Notes: generated by a model from the sequence alone, not told the origin. 64,000 nucleotides of DNA from Nitrospirales bacterium LBB_01 (GCA_004376055.2 CP049016.1:3209456-3273455), one strand, 5' to 3'. Positions 43,198-52,387 are shown, counted from the first letter of the stretch. Program-made: numbers and translations.

Positions 43198-43863
43198 ATG
43201 AGCTTACAGCTTTTGGCACAGATAAATAGTTTTTTAGCTGCCCTTGTGCTGCTAAGTGCTTTTGCTATGCTTGCTCAGAGGAAAATAAAGTCCCTGGTAA
43301 CATTATTTGCATGGCAAGGGTTTTTTCTTTCAGTTAACACCGCAGTTGTTGGGTTTGTAGCAGCAAAGCATCATCTATATATATCGTCAGTGCTAACGCT
43401 CTCTATAAAGGTAATCCTGCTGCCATACATATTATATGTTCTTGCAGTGCGCTTAAAAATAAGAAAAGAAGTGGAAACAATCGTCAACATACCAACTACA
43501 ATGCTGATAGGCATTGCTCTTGTCATATTTTCCTATCATCTTACGGCCCCGGTGAGAGAGCTTTCCACCCTTGTAACCCGTTCAACACTTGCTGTAGCCC
43601 TGGCTACCGTTATGATAGGGCTTTTGATGATGATTACACGAAAACACGCCGTCACTCAAATAATAGGGTTTCTTGCAATGGAAAATGGACTTTTCTTTGC
43701 CGCAACCAGTGCCACATACGGTATGCCTCTTGTCGTTGAGCTTGGTGTTGCACTGGATGTGTTAATAGCAGCTTTCATATTTGGAATATTTTTCTTTCAG
43801 ATAAACACAACATTTGACAGCCTAAGTGTAGAGCAGATGGAAAGCCTCAGAGAGGACAACTGA
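43198..43863 (+). CDS. hyfE: Ehr/hydrogenase-4-like subunit E
   Basis: A 221-residue polytopic protein of the HyfE family. Hydrophobic helices are distributed along the length; FFAATSATYGMPLVVELGVA and LDVLIAAFIFGIFFFQI are typical of its C-terminal half, which is NuoK-like. The gene is packed 1 bp after hyfC and overlaps hyfF by one base. Confidence 0.88.
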   Translation: MSLQLLAQINSFLAALVLLSAFAMLAQRKIKSLVTLFAWQGFFLSVNTAVVGFVAAKHHLYISSVLTLSIKVILLPYILYVLAVRLKIRKEVETIVNIPTTMLIGIALVIFSYHLTAPVRELSTLVTRSTLAVALATVMIGLLMMITRKHAVTQIIGFLAMENGLFFAATSATYGMPLVVELGVALDVLIAAFIFGIFFFQINTTFDSLSVEQMESLREDN

Positions 43864-45311
43864 TGACACTTCTTATTTTACTTATAACCCCTCTTGTTGC
43901 AGCCTTTGCTTTGGCGCTGATTGGAGACAGAAAGTCTGCTCCTTATGTAAACATACTTGGGTCGGTATTAACCTTAGCTGCTGGCATTGTGCTTGCCGTT
44001 AAGGTATGCAGCACTGGTGCAATTATAACAGGCGGCAAGTTCTTTTATGTTGATGCTTTCAGCGTGTATCTATCAGTGCTTACTGCTTTTGTATCAGCTA
44101 CCACTGCCATATTTAGCCGCAGGTACATGCAAAGAGAGCGTGAGCACGGACGGGTTGGACACGCAGGGATGCGTTTTTATCACGCAATGTTTCAGATGTT
44201 TATCTTTGCAATGCTCTTGTGTCTTCTTACCAACAACATTGGCGTATTATGGATAGCAATGGAGCTTGCCACACTTTCAACAGTGCTTTTGGTCTCTCTA
44301 TACCGCACACCAAGCGCTATTGAAGCTGCATGGAAGTATTTTATTCTCTGCGGAGTTGGAATTGCTCAGGCCCTGTTTGGAACCGTGCTTCTTTACTTTG
44401 CTGCCGAAAAGGTACTTGGAGAGGGCGGCGATGCCCTCCTTTGGACAAACCTGACAGAGATAAGCGGCAGACTTGAACCAACTGTGCTTTCACTTGCGTT
44501 TGTTTTTCTGGTTGTGGGTTACGGCACAAAGGTGGGTCTTGTCCCGCTTCACAACTGGCTTCCTGATGCTCATAGCGAGGGCCCGACGCCGATATCGGCT
44601 GTGCTTTCCGGGCTTTTGTTAAATATCGCTCTCTATGCCCTCGTAAGATGCAAGGTGCTGGTAGATGGCTCTACTCACAGCCACTATGCCGGACACATCA
44701 TGATGGGTTTTGGCATTGTCTCTATTTTAGTCGCCTCATTTTCTATACTAAGACAAAAAGACATAAAACGAATGTTTTCATACTCATCGGTTGAGCATAT
44801 GGGAATTGCTACTTTTGCTTTTGGTTTAGGCGGCTCCATTGCTACCTATGGCGCACTGCTTCACATGCTGATGCACAGCCTTACAAAATCCTCCATATTT
44901 TTTACGACAGGACACGCTTGCCAAATGCACAAGACTCAGGAAATTGCAAAAATACGGGGGCTTTTTAAGAGCGACTCCTTTGTCGGCTGGACTCTCATGT
45001 TGGGCGCTATGGCAATAGCCGGTATGCCGCCATTTGGTATTTTTACCAGTGAATTTTTGATAATAACGGCTGCCATAAAAGACGTTCCGCTTCTGACTCC
45101 TTTTATCCTGATAGGACTGGTTGTTGCCTTTGCAGGGTTATTACGGAAAGTGCAGTATATGGCGACAGGGGATGTTCCCTCGTATTATACGCAGCTTAAA
45201 ACAGCTCGCACGCCCGTGCTGCTTCACATGGCGCTTGTACTTGCTTTGGGGTTTTATATACCTGATTTTTTAAATAAATGGTTTCTAAGTGCTGTGGAGT
45301 TACTTAAATGA
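43863..45311 (+). CDS. hyfF: Ehr/hydrogenase-4-like proton pump subunit F (NuoN-like)
   Basis: A 482-residue antiporter-like subunit. Motifs: WIAMELATLSTVLLVSLY, KVGLVPLHNWLPDAHSEGPT, and RMFSYSSVEHMGIATFAFG. With HyfB it makes two antiporter-like units in the complex. Its stop codon originally overlapped the start of the next gene as ATGA; the downstream gene is now 181 bp away because a MITE-like element has inserted between them. Confidence 0.93.
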   Translation: MTLLILLITPLVAAFALALIGDRKSAPYVNILGSVLTLAAGIVLAVKVCSTGAIITGGKFFYVDAFSVYLSVLTAFVSATTAIFSRRYMQREREHGRVGHAGMRFYHAMFQMFIFAMLLCLLTNNIGVLWIAMELATLSTVLLVSLYRTPSAIEAAWKYFILCGVGIAQALFGTVLLYFAAEKVLGEGGDALLWTNLTEISGRLEPTVLSLAFVFLVVGYGTKVGLVPLHNWLPDAHSEGPTPISAVLSGLLLNIALYALVRCKVLVDGSTHSHYAGHIMMGFGIVSILVASFSILRQKDIKRMFSYSSVEHMGIATFAFGLGGSIATYGALLHMLMHSLTKSSIFFTTGHACQMHKTQEIAKIRGLFKSDSFVGWTLMLGAMAIAGMPPFGIFTSEFLIITAAIKDVPLLTPFILIGLVVAFAGLLRKVQYMATGDVPSYYTQLKTARTPVLLHMALVLALGFYIPDFLNKWFLSAVELLK

Positions 45312-45318
45312 AAATATT

Positions 45319-45492
45319 GTTTACAAAGTTAATTTCGGTAGAAGGTTTTCTGTCAGTTAAGGATAAATGTAACAGAACTGGATTCCCGCTCGGAGGCGGG
45401 AATGACAGAGGCGGAGCCTTTTTTCTTTTCTTGTCATTCCTGCGAAAGCAGGAATCCAGTTTTTTATTAGAGGGGTTAACTACAAAGACAAT
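45319..45492 (+). mobile_element. MITE-like dispersed element (family C), copy 6, inside the hyf operon
   Basis: A 174-bp insertion flanked by the exact 11-bp direct repeat ATGAAAATATT (45308-45318 and 45493-45503), a target duplication. It holds both hairpins (GGATTCCCGCTCGGAGGC and GTCATTCCTGCGAAAGCAGG). Removing the element and one repeat restores an ATGA stop/start overlap between hyfF and hyfG. Confidence 0.93.
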
Positions 45493-47058
45493 ATGAAAAT
45501 ATTAGCAGAAGCGCTGAGGGCCACATTTGGAGCGGAGGCTATATTACAAGATAACGCCGCTCAGGCTACATTTACAGTACCTGCCGAGAGATTTGCAGAT
45601 GCCGCTAAAGTGCTAAAAGACTCCTATGCACTTCTGTGTGCCGAGTGGGCCACCGATGAGACAGAGTGGGGGCGTGGATTTGGCGTCTATGCCTGTTACC
45701 GCTGGGGCGGTGAGTATCTGATAGTAAGATCACGGCTTTCTAAGGAAAATCCAACATTTCCAACCCTCACTAAACACTTTGTTCCGGCATACAGGTTTGA
45801 GCGGCAGATACGGAGCCTGATGGGAGTTATTCCAGATGGTCATCCTGATGACAGACCGTGGATAAAATTTGAGGACTGGCCCCATGACGTCTTTCCACTT
45901 AGAAAATCCTTTAATGCCGCAACTCCTCTGATTCGCACCGATGGGCAGTACAGGTGGCTTACCGCAGAGGGCGAGGGCGTCTATGAGATTCCGGTTGGCC
46001 CGGTTCATGCAGGTATAATTGAACCCGGTCACTTTAGATTTCAAGCGGTTGGCGAGACAATAATTAACCTTGAAGAGCGGCTTGGTTACGTCCATAAGGG
46101 AATAGAGAAACGGTTTGAAACGATGACATGGGAAACTGCTGTAAAATTAGCCGGCCGAGTATCTGGGGATACTACAGTGGCTCATGCTACGGCATACTCT
46201 ATGGCACTGGAGTCAATGACACAGACGAGGATACCGGAGAGGGCGCAATGGCTGCGGGCGCTTTTTCTTGAAAGAGAGCGAATCGCTAACCATTTGGGCG
46301 ACATCGGAGCCATCTGCAATGACGCCGCATTTGCCTTTATGTTGTATCAGTGCTCACGGCTAAAGGAAACTCTGGTTCGCACAAATCATAAACTGTTTGG
46401 GCATAGGTTTATGATGGACAGGGTTATACCCGGCGGCGTTGCGGTTGACATAGATGTAAACGCTAAAAAGGAGATATTATCGGAACTGAATTTTTTTGAG
46501 GAAGACTTTGAACGGCTTGTAACCATATATGAGGAAAGCTCCTCGCTTGAGGACAGGGTACGCAGTACAGGCATTCTGAGTTCGGAGTTGGCAAGGGAGC
46601 TTTGTACGGTAGGAATTGTGGCAAGAGCAAGCGGACTAAATGTTGATTGCAGAGTGCATAATCCATATCCACCCTATGATACGCTTGAGGTAGAATCACC
46701 TGTGCTTACAGCTGGGGACGTCCATGCAAGAGTATGGGTAAGAGTGGCGGAAATTAGGGAATCTATGCGGCTTTTACGGCGAATTCTTAGAACGCTGCCG
46801 GAGGGTAAAATTGTTACAGACGTCAGAGAGCCATTACCTCAAACGACAGGGTTTGCTGCGGTTGAGGGCTGGCGCGGCGAAATTATATATTGGCTCCAAA
46901 GCGGTCACATCGGAGAGGTGATTAACAGATGTATGGTCAGAGACCCATCCTCTGTCAATTGGCTGGCTCTTGAACAGGCTATTAAGGGTAACATTGTACC
47001 GGATTTCCCACTGTGTAATAAGAGTTTTAATCAGTCCTATTCGGGGCACGATTTATGA
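45493..47058 (+). CDS. hyfG: Ehr large subunit, NuoCD/HyfG-like, lacking Ni-Fe ligands
   Basis: A 521-residue fusion of a NuoC-like domain (about 1-145) and a NuoD/HycE-like domain. In real group 4 hydrogenases the N-terminal motif is RxCGxC; here it is RVSGDTTVAHA (about 222-232) with no cysteine. The C-terminal DPCxxC motif is also absent: the last residues are DFPLCNKSFNQSYSGHDL. So no Ni-Fe centre can form, which defines an energy-converting-hydrogenase-related (Ehr) complex. No C-terminal extension for protease processing. GVAVDIDVNAKKEI and RERIANHLGDIG are typical of the fold. Overlaps the next gene by four bases. The reaction is unknown, probably redox-driven ion transport. Confidence 0.9.
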   Translation: MKILAEALRATFGAEAILQDNAAQATFTVPAERFADAAKVLKDSYALLCAEWATDETEWGRGFGVYACYRWGGEYLIVRSRLSKENPTFPTLTKHFVPAYRFERQIRSLMGVIPDGHPDDRPWIKFEDWPHDVFPLRKSFNAATPLIRTDGQYRWLTAEGEGVYEIPVGPVHAGIIEPGHFRFQAVGETIINLEERLGYVHKGIEKRFETMTWETAVKLAGRVSGDTTVAHATAYSMALESMTQTRIPERAQWLRALFLERERIANHLGDIGAICNDAAFAFMLYQCSRLKETLVRTNHKLFGHRFMMDRVIPGGVAVDIDVNAKKEILSELNFFEEDFERLVTIYEESSSLEDRVRSTGILSSELARELCTVGIVARASGLNVDCRVHNPYPPYDTLEVESPVLTAGDVHARVWVRVAEIRESMRLLRRILRTLPEGKIVTDVREPLPQTTGFAAVEGWRGEIIYWLQSGHIGEVINRCMVRDPSSVNWLALEQAIKGNIVPDFPLCNKSFNQSYSGHDL

Positions 47059-47561
47059 TTAGAATACTGCGGCAGATATTTCGCACCGGGATTGTTACAG
47101 ACCCGGCTCCCAGATGTGATGACCCCAAAATAACCACAGGAGAAATAACATTACCTGACTCAGTACTAAAACGCTTTAAAAGGAGTCTCACGGTAAGAGA
47201 GGTTGACGCAGGTTCTTGTAACGGCTGTGAGCTTGAAATCCACGCCATAAACAATCCAATTTATAACTGCGAACAATTTGGAATACACTTTACAGCGTCG
47301 CCGCGATTTGCCGATATACTGCTTGTCACAGGCCCTGTGACTAAAAACATGGAAATAGCACTTCGCCGGACGTATGATGCCGTGCCAACGCCTAAACTTG
47401 TAATAGCGGTTGGAGACTGCGGATGTAACGGCGGGATATTTGGAGAGAGTTATGCCTCACTGGGAGGCGTTGATAAGGTAATTCCCGTAGATATTTATAT
47501 TCCCGGCTGTCCTCCAACTCCAACTGATATTCTAAACGGATTTTATAAGATATTTTTGTAA
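47055..47561 (+). CDS. hyfI: Ehr small subunit, NuoB/HyfI-like iron-sulfur protein
   Basis: A 168-residue Fe-S protein with the ligands of the terminal 4Fe-4S cluster intact: DAGSCNGCELEIHA, VGDCGCNGG and YIPGCPPTP. So the redox chain is preserved though its partner lost the Ni-Fe site. No HyfH/NuoI ferredoxin-like subunit or HyfA is found next to it. Last gene of the operon. Confidence 0.93.
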   Translation: MIRILRQIFRTGIVTDPAPRCDDPKITTGEITLPDSVLKRFKRSLTVREVDAGSCNGCELEIHAINNPIYNCEQFGIHFTASPRFADILLVTGPVTKNMEIALRRTYDAVPTPKLVIAVGDCGCNGGIFGESYASLGGVDKVIPVDIYIPGCPPTPTDILNGFYKIFL

Positions 47562-47690
47562 AGATAGTTGTCCTAAACCCATCTCCAAACGGAAAACTTT
47601 TCCCTTTTTCCGAAAAAATGTACCGCCAAATTAGCCAGCTGATTCATATTAAAAAGTAAAAAATCCTTTATTTTTAACAGGTTGTATCTT

Positions 47691-47707
47691 TGGCATAATA
47701 TTTGCAA
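47691..47707 (+). promoter_or_regulatory. Sigma-54 promoter for the flagellar operon
   Basis: TGGCATAATATTTGCAA has the GG (47692-47693) and GC (47704-47705) elements exactly 10 bp apart, matching the -24/-12 consensus TGGCAC-N5-TTGC. It lies about 25 bp before the flgF start. Confidence 0.85.
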
Positions 47708-47731
47708 TTCACACTTACAGAGCGACGAAAA

Positions 47732-48442
47732 ATGTATAAAGGAATGTACATAGCTGCCTCAGGGGCAGTGTCAAAAATGAAGGAGTTGGAGTTAGTTTCC
47801 AACAACATAGCAAACTCTAACACTTATGGTTACAAACTTGACAGGATGGGTTTTAAAGACTTTCTGCTTACCGAGCTAAACGACATGGAACAACCCAATG
47901 ATGCAAGAGATATGACCTATCACTCAGGAGTTTACACCGACCGCTCGATGGGAGGACTGATTCACACCGGTAACCAACTTGATGTAGCGATAAACGGCCC
48001 CGGTTATTTCGTTTTAGATGGCGGCAGATACACAAGAAACGGTAATTTTAAAGTCAACTCAGAGGGATTTCTTGTTAATGACGACGGACGCCTTGTACAA
48101 GGCACAAGCGGCCCTATTGGAATCCCTAATGGTGATATCAACATAAGCAGCGACGGTAATGTCTCAGTAAACGGCGTACCAATAGACAAACTTCAGGTTG
48201 TAGAATTTGCAACCCCCTCATCAGTCTATAAACAAGGAGACAGCACGTTTGCCTCTGAAGAGGCGCCTATTGAGTCAAATTCAACCGTTGAGCAAGGTCA
48301 TCTTGAAACGTCAAATGTAAACATAGTAAGAGAAATGGTCAATATGATAGAGCTCTACAGAGAGTACGAAGCACATCAGAAAGTAATGCAGGCCTTTGAT
48401 GAGGCTACCAGTAAGGTAACTAACAATATGGCAAATTTATAA
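47732..48442 (+). CDS. flgF: Flagellar proximal-rod protein FlgF
   Basis: A 236-residue rod protein. The N-terminal coiled-coil motif is YIAASGAVSKMKELELVSNN and the family motif NIANSNTYGYK follows; the C-terminus EHxxSNVNIVREMVNMIELYREYEAHQKV closes the D0 helix. I choose the ATG at 47732 for the standard MYKGMYIA start over the in-frame ATG at 47702, which would overlap the promoter. First gene of a long flagellar operon. Confidence 0.94.
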   Translation: MYKGMYIAASGAVSKMKELELVSNNIANSNTYGYKLDRMGFKDFLLTELNDMEQPNDARDMTYHSGVYTDRSMGGLIHTGNQLDVAINGPGYFVLDGGRYTRNGNFKVNSEGFLVNDDGRLVQGTSGPIGIPNGDINISSDGNVSVNGVPIDKLQVVEFATPSSVYKQGDSTFASEEAPIESNSTVEQGHLETSNVNIVREMVNMIELYREYEAHQKVMQAFDEATSKVTNNMANL

Positions 48443-48476
48443 CATTATAAAGTTTTTATTAAGGAGGTTACAGGGG

Positions 48477-49265
48477 ATGCAAAGATCACTTTTTATAGCT
48501 GCAACGGGAATGACTGCACAGCAAACCAATATTAACACTGTATCAAACAACCTGGCTAATGTAAGCACGTATGGTTTTAAGAAAGGCCGGGCTGAGTTTA
48601 GGGATTTGATGTATCAGGCAATCGTAAACCCCGGCGCTCAAACCGCAGAGGGTATGGTATCTCCCACAGGTGAACAGATAGGGCTTGGTGTGGCGCCTGC
48701 AGCAGTTGGGAAAATATTTATGCAAGGGGATATTATAAATACCGGCAATCAGCTGGATCTCTCAATTGATGGCACAGGTTTTTTTCAGATTCTTATGCCG
48801 GATGGCACAATTTCATACACCCGTTCGGGAGCTTTTAAACTGGATAAGGACGGTAAAATTGTTAACGACGCCGGTTACCCTCTTGAGCCTGAAATAACAG
48901 TGCCCACTGACACTACCGCTATAAGTATAAGCTCTGACGGCATTGTGACAGTGCTTCAAAACACACAGACAACATACAGCCAAATTGGACAGATAGAGCT
49001 TGCACGGTTTGTAAACCCGTCAGGACTTAAAGCAATAGGCTCAAACCTGTTTCAAGAGACCGACGCCTCAGGAACAGTGGATTTGGGCACAGCCTCACAG
49101 AATGGTTTCGGTTCAGTTTCTCAGGGGTTTTTGGAAAGCAGCAACGTCAGTGTTGTTGATGAGATGGTAAACATGATAGTTGCCCAAAGAGCTTATGAAT
49201 TTAATTCAAAGGCAATACAGACCTCTGACGAAATGCTTCAGACGGCTAATAATTTAAAGAGGTAA
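48477..49265 (+). CDS. flgG: Flagellar distal-rod protein FlgG
   Basis: A 262-residue distal rod protein: FIAATGMTAQQTNINTVSNN, NLANVSTYGFKKGRAEF, DLMYQ, and the C-terminal GFLESSNVSVVDEMVNMIVAQRAYEFNSKAIQTSDEM. Strong AAGGAGG ribosome site. It is 34 bp after flgF and 6 bp before flgA. Confidence 0.96.
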   Translation: MQRSLFIAATGMTAQQTNINTVSNNLANVSTYGFKKGRAEFRDLMYQAIVNPGAQTAEGMVSPTGEQIGLGVAPAAVGKIFMQGDIINTGNQLDLSIDGTGFFQILMPDGTISYTRSGAFKLDKDGKIVNDAGYPLEPEITVPTDTTAISISSDGIVTVLQNTQTTYSQIGQIELARFVNPSGLKAIGSNLFQETDASGTVDLGTASQNGFGSVSQGFLESSNVSVVDEMVNMIVAQRAYEFNSKAIQTSDEMLQTANNLKR

Positions 49266-49271
49266 CTTGAA

Positions 49272-49904
49272 ATGGTAACAACTCTCATCCTAACAATGCT
49301 TATGACAGTGTGGAGCCCCGAGGAGGCTGTAAAGACATATGTGACAGAGGTGTATCCATGGCCTGATGTAGAGGTCAGTGGTGTTAATCCTGACATAAAG
49401 TTTCCCGATATGCCCCCTGTTGAGATAGTTTTATATAATGGCGCAATACCAGGCAGAGCTATGTTTGCTATGAAGTTTTCCTCCGGTGACCTCTACTACT
49501 ATGAGGCAGATGTTGCGGCACGTACATGGGTGATTGCCAGTGCAAGACCGCTGAAAAAGGGCTCCGTCCTTGCCTCAGACGATATTTCAAAAACCCTTTA
49601 TGACGTAAGAAGAATTCCTACAGGCACTATCACTGATGAGTCTCTTGTCACAGGGAAAATGGTTAATCACACAATACCTGCTAATCGGGTACTTACCACT
49701 TCTCTCATTGAAACAGCGCCGGTTGTGCATAAAGGCCGTGAGGTTATTATGGTGGTCAAAGCCGACAAGTTTACAATCACCATGAGCGGGATAGCGAAAG
49801 AGGACGGCGTCACAGGGCAGTATATCAAAGTACTAAACCCAAAATTTAAAAAAATAATCTTCGGCAAAGTCATTGACAGCCGTACTGTAAGTGTGGACAA
49901 CTAA
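49272..49904 (+). CDS. flgA: FlgA, P-ring assembly chaperone
   Basis: A 210-residue periplasmic protein with an SAF-domain C-terminal half (SARPLKKGSVLASDDIS, TIPANRVLTTSLI, KFTITMSGIAKEDGVTGQYI). FlgA assists FlgI P-ring assembly. The N-terminus MVTTLILTMLMTVWSPEEA contains a short signal. It is the expected neighbour of flgH and flgI. Confidence 0.9.
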   Translation: MVTTLILTMLMTVWSPEEAVKTYVTEVYPWPDVEVSGVNPDIKFPDMPPVEIVLYNGAIPGRAMFAMKFSSGDLYYYEADVAARTWVIASARPLKKGSVLASDDISKTLYDVRRIPTGTITDESLVTGKMVNHTIPANRVLTTSLIETAPVVHKGREVIMVVKADKFTITMSGIAKEDGVTGQYIKVLNPKFKKIIFGKVIDSRTVSVDN

Positions 49905-49908
49905 AAAC

Positions 49909-50592
49909 ATGAAAAAACTACTAATGATAATGGCAATATTTTCACTTTTGGCCAGCTACGGCTGTGAAACACCCTCAAGCAAACTTCCTGCTCAATCGTC
50001 AAAGTACTACTATGGCGGAGATTCGGAAAAACGCCCTCAGGACGGCTCTCTATACGCAGAGACGGCAAGCCTCTATGAGGACAGAAAGGCAAGACGGCTT
50101 AATGACCTTGTAACAATAAATATCTTAGAAAAAGTGACGGCAGACAATAAGGATGAAACCACAGGAACTAAGACCTCCTCTGTAGCTGAAGGGATAACGG
50201 GTCTTTTTAATATCACAGCCCCCGCCCTTGGCCTCTCAGCCGGTACCGGCACCGGTAATCAACTTGCTACCTCTGCAAAAGACAGTTACACAGGCAAAGG
50301 CGAAACTAAACAGGATGCTAAACTCGTTGCCACTATTTCGGCAAAAGTTATAGAGGTTCTTCCTAACGGCAATCTCGTCCTTGATTCAAGAAAAGAGGTT
50401 ACCGTAAATTACGAAAGACAAATACTGGTGCTTCAGGGTATAATAAGACCTGACGATGTGGATTCAACAAACAGCGTGTCAAGCGCTAAGGTGGCTGACG
50501 CAAGGTTGTATCTGGTAGGGGATGGGTACCTTCAGGAGCTGCAATCTCCGGGTTGGCTGACCAGACTTTGGAATAAGGTTTCGCCTTTTTAA
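49909..50592 (+). CDS. flgH: FlgH, flagellar L-ring lipoprotein
   Basis: A 227-residue outer membrane lipoprotein with signal KKLLMIMAIFSLLASYGC; the lipobox cysteine is residue 19. The L-ring core is RRLNDLVTINILEKVTADNK, and KQDAKLVATISAKVIEVLPNGNLVLDSRKEV is the FlgH signature. I use the ATG at 49909 for the clean lipoprotein signal; a GTG 18 bases earlier (overlapping flgA) is possible. Confidence 0.92.
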   Translation: MKKLLMIMAIFSLLASYGCETPSSKLPAQSSKYYYGGDSEKRPQDGSLYAETASLYEDRKARRLNDLVTINILEKVTADNKDETTGTKTSSVAEGITGLFNITAPALGLSAGTGTGNQLATSAKDSYTGKGETKQDAKLVATISAKVIEVLPNGNLVLDSRKEVTVNYERQILVLQGIIRPDDVDSTNSVSSAKVADARLYLVGDGYLQELQSPGWLTRLWNKVSPF

Positions 50593-50603
50593 AGAAGGAT
50601 AAG

Positions 50604-51707
50604 ATGACAGGTTTAAACACATTAGCACAAAGATGCGGAATAATGGCGATGGCAGCACTTTTAATAGCGGCTGTCAGCCTTCTTACCGCCTCAACGGTCT
50701 GTGCTGAGCGTATCAAAGACATTACAACAGTTAAAGGGATTCGGGATAATCAGCTTGTCGGCTATGGTCTTGTTGTGGGTTTAAACGGCACTGGCGACAA
50801 AAAAGGCCCCATGCTTCAGAGTATGGTAAATATGCTATACCGTCTGGGGATTACTATAAGCACTAAAGATATAACAGCAAAGAATGTGGCAGCCGTTATG
50901 GTTACGGCATCACTTCCTGCCTTTCCCAAAGTCGGCACGAAAGTGGATGCTAACGTGTCAACTATCGGGGACGCTAAAAACCTTCAGGGCGGCACCCTTG
51001 TTATGACCCCGCTTCAGGGCCCCGACAATAAAGTCTATGCGCTTGCTCAGGGCAGCGTATCAATCGGCGGTTTTACGGCAGCCCAGGGCGGCGCATCAGT
51101 TACTAAGAATTTCCCCACCGTAGGCCTTATCACAGGCGGCGCTACCATTGAGAAGGAATTCGGCTTTGACCTGGCCCACGCAGAAGATATTACATTTAAC
51201 TTAAAATACTCCGATTTTACGACAGCTTCAAACATAAGGAATACTATAAATGGTTTTCTTGGCGGCAATTATGCTGCCACCCCGGATCCATCCTCGGTGC
51301 AGGTTAAGATTCCGCCCTCATACAAAGGCCGGGTTGTAGAACTTGTAAATAAACTTGAATCCCTTGACACTAACACCGACAAAAGGGCTAAGGTCATTGT
51401 AAATGAGCGCACTGGAACTATCATAATAGGTGAGAATGTTAAGCTCCACCCTGTGGCAATAGCCCACGGAGATCTTACCATAGAGGTGAAAATGCCAACG
51501 CCTCAGGAACCTGGTGCGGCTGTGCAGCCTGCGGCAGCTGTAGAGATTAAAGACAAAAACGTGGCGCTTACGAAAATCACAGGCTCAACCCTAAGTGAGA
51601 TTGTCGCCGCTTTGAATAAACTCGGCGCTACCCCGCGTGACCTTATAGCCATACTCCAGTCACTGAAAGCATCCGGCTCACTCACTGCAGATCTGGAGAT
51701 AATATAG
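50604..51707 (+). CDS. flgI: FlgI, flagellar P-ring protein
   Basis: A 367-residue periplasmic ring protein. A signal peptide (about 1-33) is followed by ERIKDITTVKGIRDNQLVGYG, a family landmark, then AVMVTASLPAFPKVG, GTLVMTPLQGPDNKVYALAQG and VIVNERTGTIIIGENVKLHPV. Complete, with a normal C-terminus SLKASGSLTADLEII. AGAAGGA ribosome site. Confidence 0.97.
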   Translation: MTGLNTLAQRCGIMAMAALLIAAVSLLTASTVCAERIKDITTVKGIRDNQLVGYGLVVGLNGTGDKKGPMLQSMVNMLYRLGITISTKDITAKNVAAVMVTASLPAFPKVGTKVDANVSTIGDAKNLQGGTLVMTPLQGPDNKVYALAQGSVSIGGFTAAQGGASVTKNFPTVGLITGGATIEKEFGFDLAHAEDITFNLKYSDFTTASNIRNTINGFLGGNYAATPDPSSVQVKIPPSYKGRVVELVNKLESLDTNTDKRAKVIVNERTGTIIIGENVKLHPVAIAHGDLTIEVKMPTPQEPGAAVQPAAAVEIKDKNVALTKITGSTLSEIVAALNKLGATPRDLIAILQSLKASGSLTADLEII

Positions 51708-51708
51708 G

Positions 51709-52083
51709 ATGCCTATCAGCGGAATGGATTCTTTCAGAGGATTACAGGAACTGAAAGGGAAAAATGATAGCAAATCAACTAAAACCGTAGCCCGTGAAAT
51801 GGAGGCACTTTTTATTGAGCAAATGCTTAAGGCCATGAGACAGACAACAAAACCAATGTTTGGAAAAGGCTTAGGCGGCGATATATTTATGGGGATGTTT
51901 GATACTGAGCTTTCCCGTCAGTTTGCCAAAAGAGGCCTCGGTTTGCAAGACATGATTGTAAAGCAGCTTGATATGAGAAACAAAATTCAGGGAAAAAACA
52001 CTGAAACAGACGAGGATGGTCTAAAGAAAAACACTGAAAATGCCGATAAGGTGGTAACGGGATTAGTGGAGACTATAAATTAA
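51709..52083 (+). CDS. flgJ: FlgJ-type rod-binding protein (no muramidase domain)
   Basis: A 124-residue protein equal to the N-terminal rod-scaffold domain of FlgJ: REMEALFIEQMLKAMRQTTKP and GGDIFMGMFDTELSRQFAKRGLG. The peptidoglycan hydrolase domain of enteric FlgJ is absent, as in many non-enteric bacteria. One base after flgI; the order matches the canonical cluster. Confidence 0.93.
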   Translation: MPISGMDSFRGLQELKGKNDSKSTKTVAREMEALFIEQMLKAMRQTTKPMFGKGLGGDIFMGMFDTELSRQFAKRGLGLQDMIVKQLDMRNKIQGKNTETDEDGLKKNTENADKVVTGLVETIN

Positions 52084-52099
52084 GTGCAGGAGGCATGTG

Positions 52100-52387
52100 A
52101 TGAAGATATACGGCAATAAACCACCAGATGCGGCTGAGGCAGCGGGTAGCAGCAAAAAGGCAGTCCGAACGCCGAAGGACACAAGTACAGGTACAGGCAG
52201 AGCTGCAAGTGATATGGTCAATATATCTGACCGTGGACGCGCAATTGAGGATATTAAGGGTACCATAGCAGGGCTGCCCGACAGCCGTGAAGATAAGGTT
52301 GCAGCGGTAAGCGGCGCCATAAATGACGGCACATATGAGGTATCCCCTGAAAACATAGCGTCAAAAATGCTTCAAGAGGCGATGTGA
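52100..52387 (+). CDS. flgM: FlgM, anti-sigma-28 factor
   Basis: A 95-residue protein. The N-terminal half is disordered and charged; the C-terminal part VNISDRGRAIEDIKGTIAGL then EDKVAAVSGAINDGTYEVSPENIASKMLQEA is the sigma-28-binding helical region. GCAGGAGGCATGTG precedes the ATG at 52100, which I take as start. It holds FliA inactive until the hook is finished. Overlaps flgN by four bases. Confidence 0.93.
   Translation: MKIYGNKPPDAAEAAGSSKKAVRTPKDTSTGTGRAASDMVNISDRGRAIEDIKGTIAGLPDSREDKVAAVSGAINDGTYEVSPENIASKMLQEAM

Noticed and set aside
45308..45496. 62-codon frame starting at the hyfF stop
   Set aside because: It lies wholly inside the MITE-like insertion; the ATG is the duplicated target site.
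45493..47058. Annotation as a genuine hydrogenase-4 large subunit
   Set aside because: Both Ni-Fe cysteine motifs are absent, so hydrogenase activity is not expected.
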